From an uncultured Bacteroidales bacterium (GTDB lineage Bacteria; Bacteroidota; Bacteroidia; Bacteroidales; UBA3824), in assembly GCA_937877455.1 (NCBI GenBank), contig CALFIU010000062.1, positions 1 to 32,109 of the forward strand: a DNA stretch of 32,109 nucleotides, in the 5' to 3' direction. This document shows, piece after piece, positions 32,084 through 32,109 of this stretch. The translations under genes were made by a program, and so were the position numbers. Within the stretch, counting starts at the first letter, position 1; each line of letters begins with the position of its first letter. Below the pieces are notes generated by a model. That model did no database searches, had not been told where the DNA came from, and saw nothing but the letters and a program-made list of their open reading frames with translations.

Positions 32084-32109
32084 GCGGACACGCAGGTCCG
32101 CCCCTACAT
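32084..32109. repeat. Partial GC-rich palindromic repeat at window edge
   Basis: GCGGAC (32084-32089) pairs with GTCCGC (32096-32101) around ACGCAG, followed by CCCTAC and the window end. Read on the minus strand it starts GTAGGGGCGGAC, a form seen in dispersed intergenic palindromes of many bacteria. The GC richness contrasts sharply with the surrounding A/T runs. Only one copy is seen here, and the rest may lie beyond the edge. Confidence 0.5.

Noticed and set aside
1..32109. CRISPR arrays, tRNA or rRNA genes, insertion sequences, prophage
   Set aside because: No regularly spaced repeats, cloverleaf-like sequences, transposase motifs or phage structural genes were seen on either strand.

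Overview
The window is an AT-rich piece of a Bacteroidota chromosome, most likely from the order Bacteroidales. The support for this is a SusC/SusD pair, a regulator with a periplasmic propeller and Y_Y_Y sensor, Bacteroides-type promoters (TTG-N19-TAnnTTTG), almost no Shine-Dalgarno sequences, several lipoproteins, and a secreted protein resembling the C-terminal domains of the type IX secretion protein GldM. I recognise no tRNA, rRNA, CRISPR array, transposase or phage gene. No gene-free stretch exceeds 300 bases.

Layout. Positions 1-2610 hold a short collagen-like lipoprotein (+), a bidirectional terminator, then a leftward run of a YfcE-type phosphodiesterase, a secreted chagasin-like protease inhibitor and two unrecognised proteins. 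Positions 2792-12354 form a polysaccharide-utilisation-type locus. It consists of a leftward surface lipoprotein, a divergent membrane-bound sensor/AraC regulator that lacks histidine kinase and receiver domains, and susC-susD closed by a terminator. This block is richer in G+C and C-ending codons than its surroundings, and it contains no glycoside hydrolase. Positions 12426-19024 hold trmO (-) and a very large SF1 helicase (+), with a DUF4011-helicase-Vsr/MTES_1575-like nuclease-DUF3320 layout like single-gene anti-phage helicase-nucleases.

Positions 19098-24947 hold a 4HBT thioesterase, a secreted protein with three apparent GldM-C-like repeats, two methyltransferases, a small secreted protein, a HAD hydrolase and a DUF389 membrane protein. 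Between the second methyltransferase and the HAD gene lies a clear pair of interlocked divergent promoters. Positions 24999-32109 read leftward: a phosphohexomutase, a terminator, a GH26 beta-mannanase, then a tight operon of a lipoprotein S9A oligopeptidase, a DEDDy 3'-5' exonuclease and galactokinase. The window ends in a short GC-rich hairpin that looks like the edge of a dispersed repeat.

How it fits together. The SusC/SusD pair, the surface lipoprotein and the regulator are one glycan-uptake module. Their promoters share candidate operator sequences. Galactokinase, mannanase and phosphohexomutase could together serve galactomannan use, but they sit about 13-20 kb from SusC/D and are interleaved with unrelated genes, so that link is weak. 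The most distinctive items are the kinase-less regulator with its candidate operators, the giant helicase with an apparently damaged nuclease motif, and the GldM-C-like triple-repeat protein.
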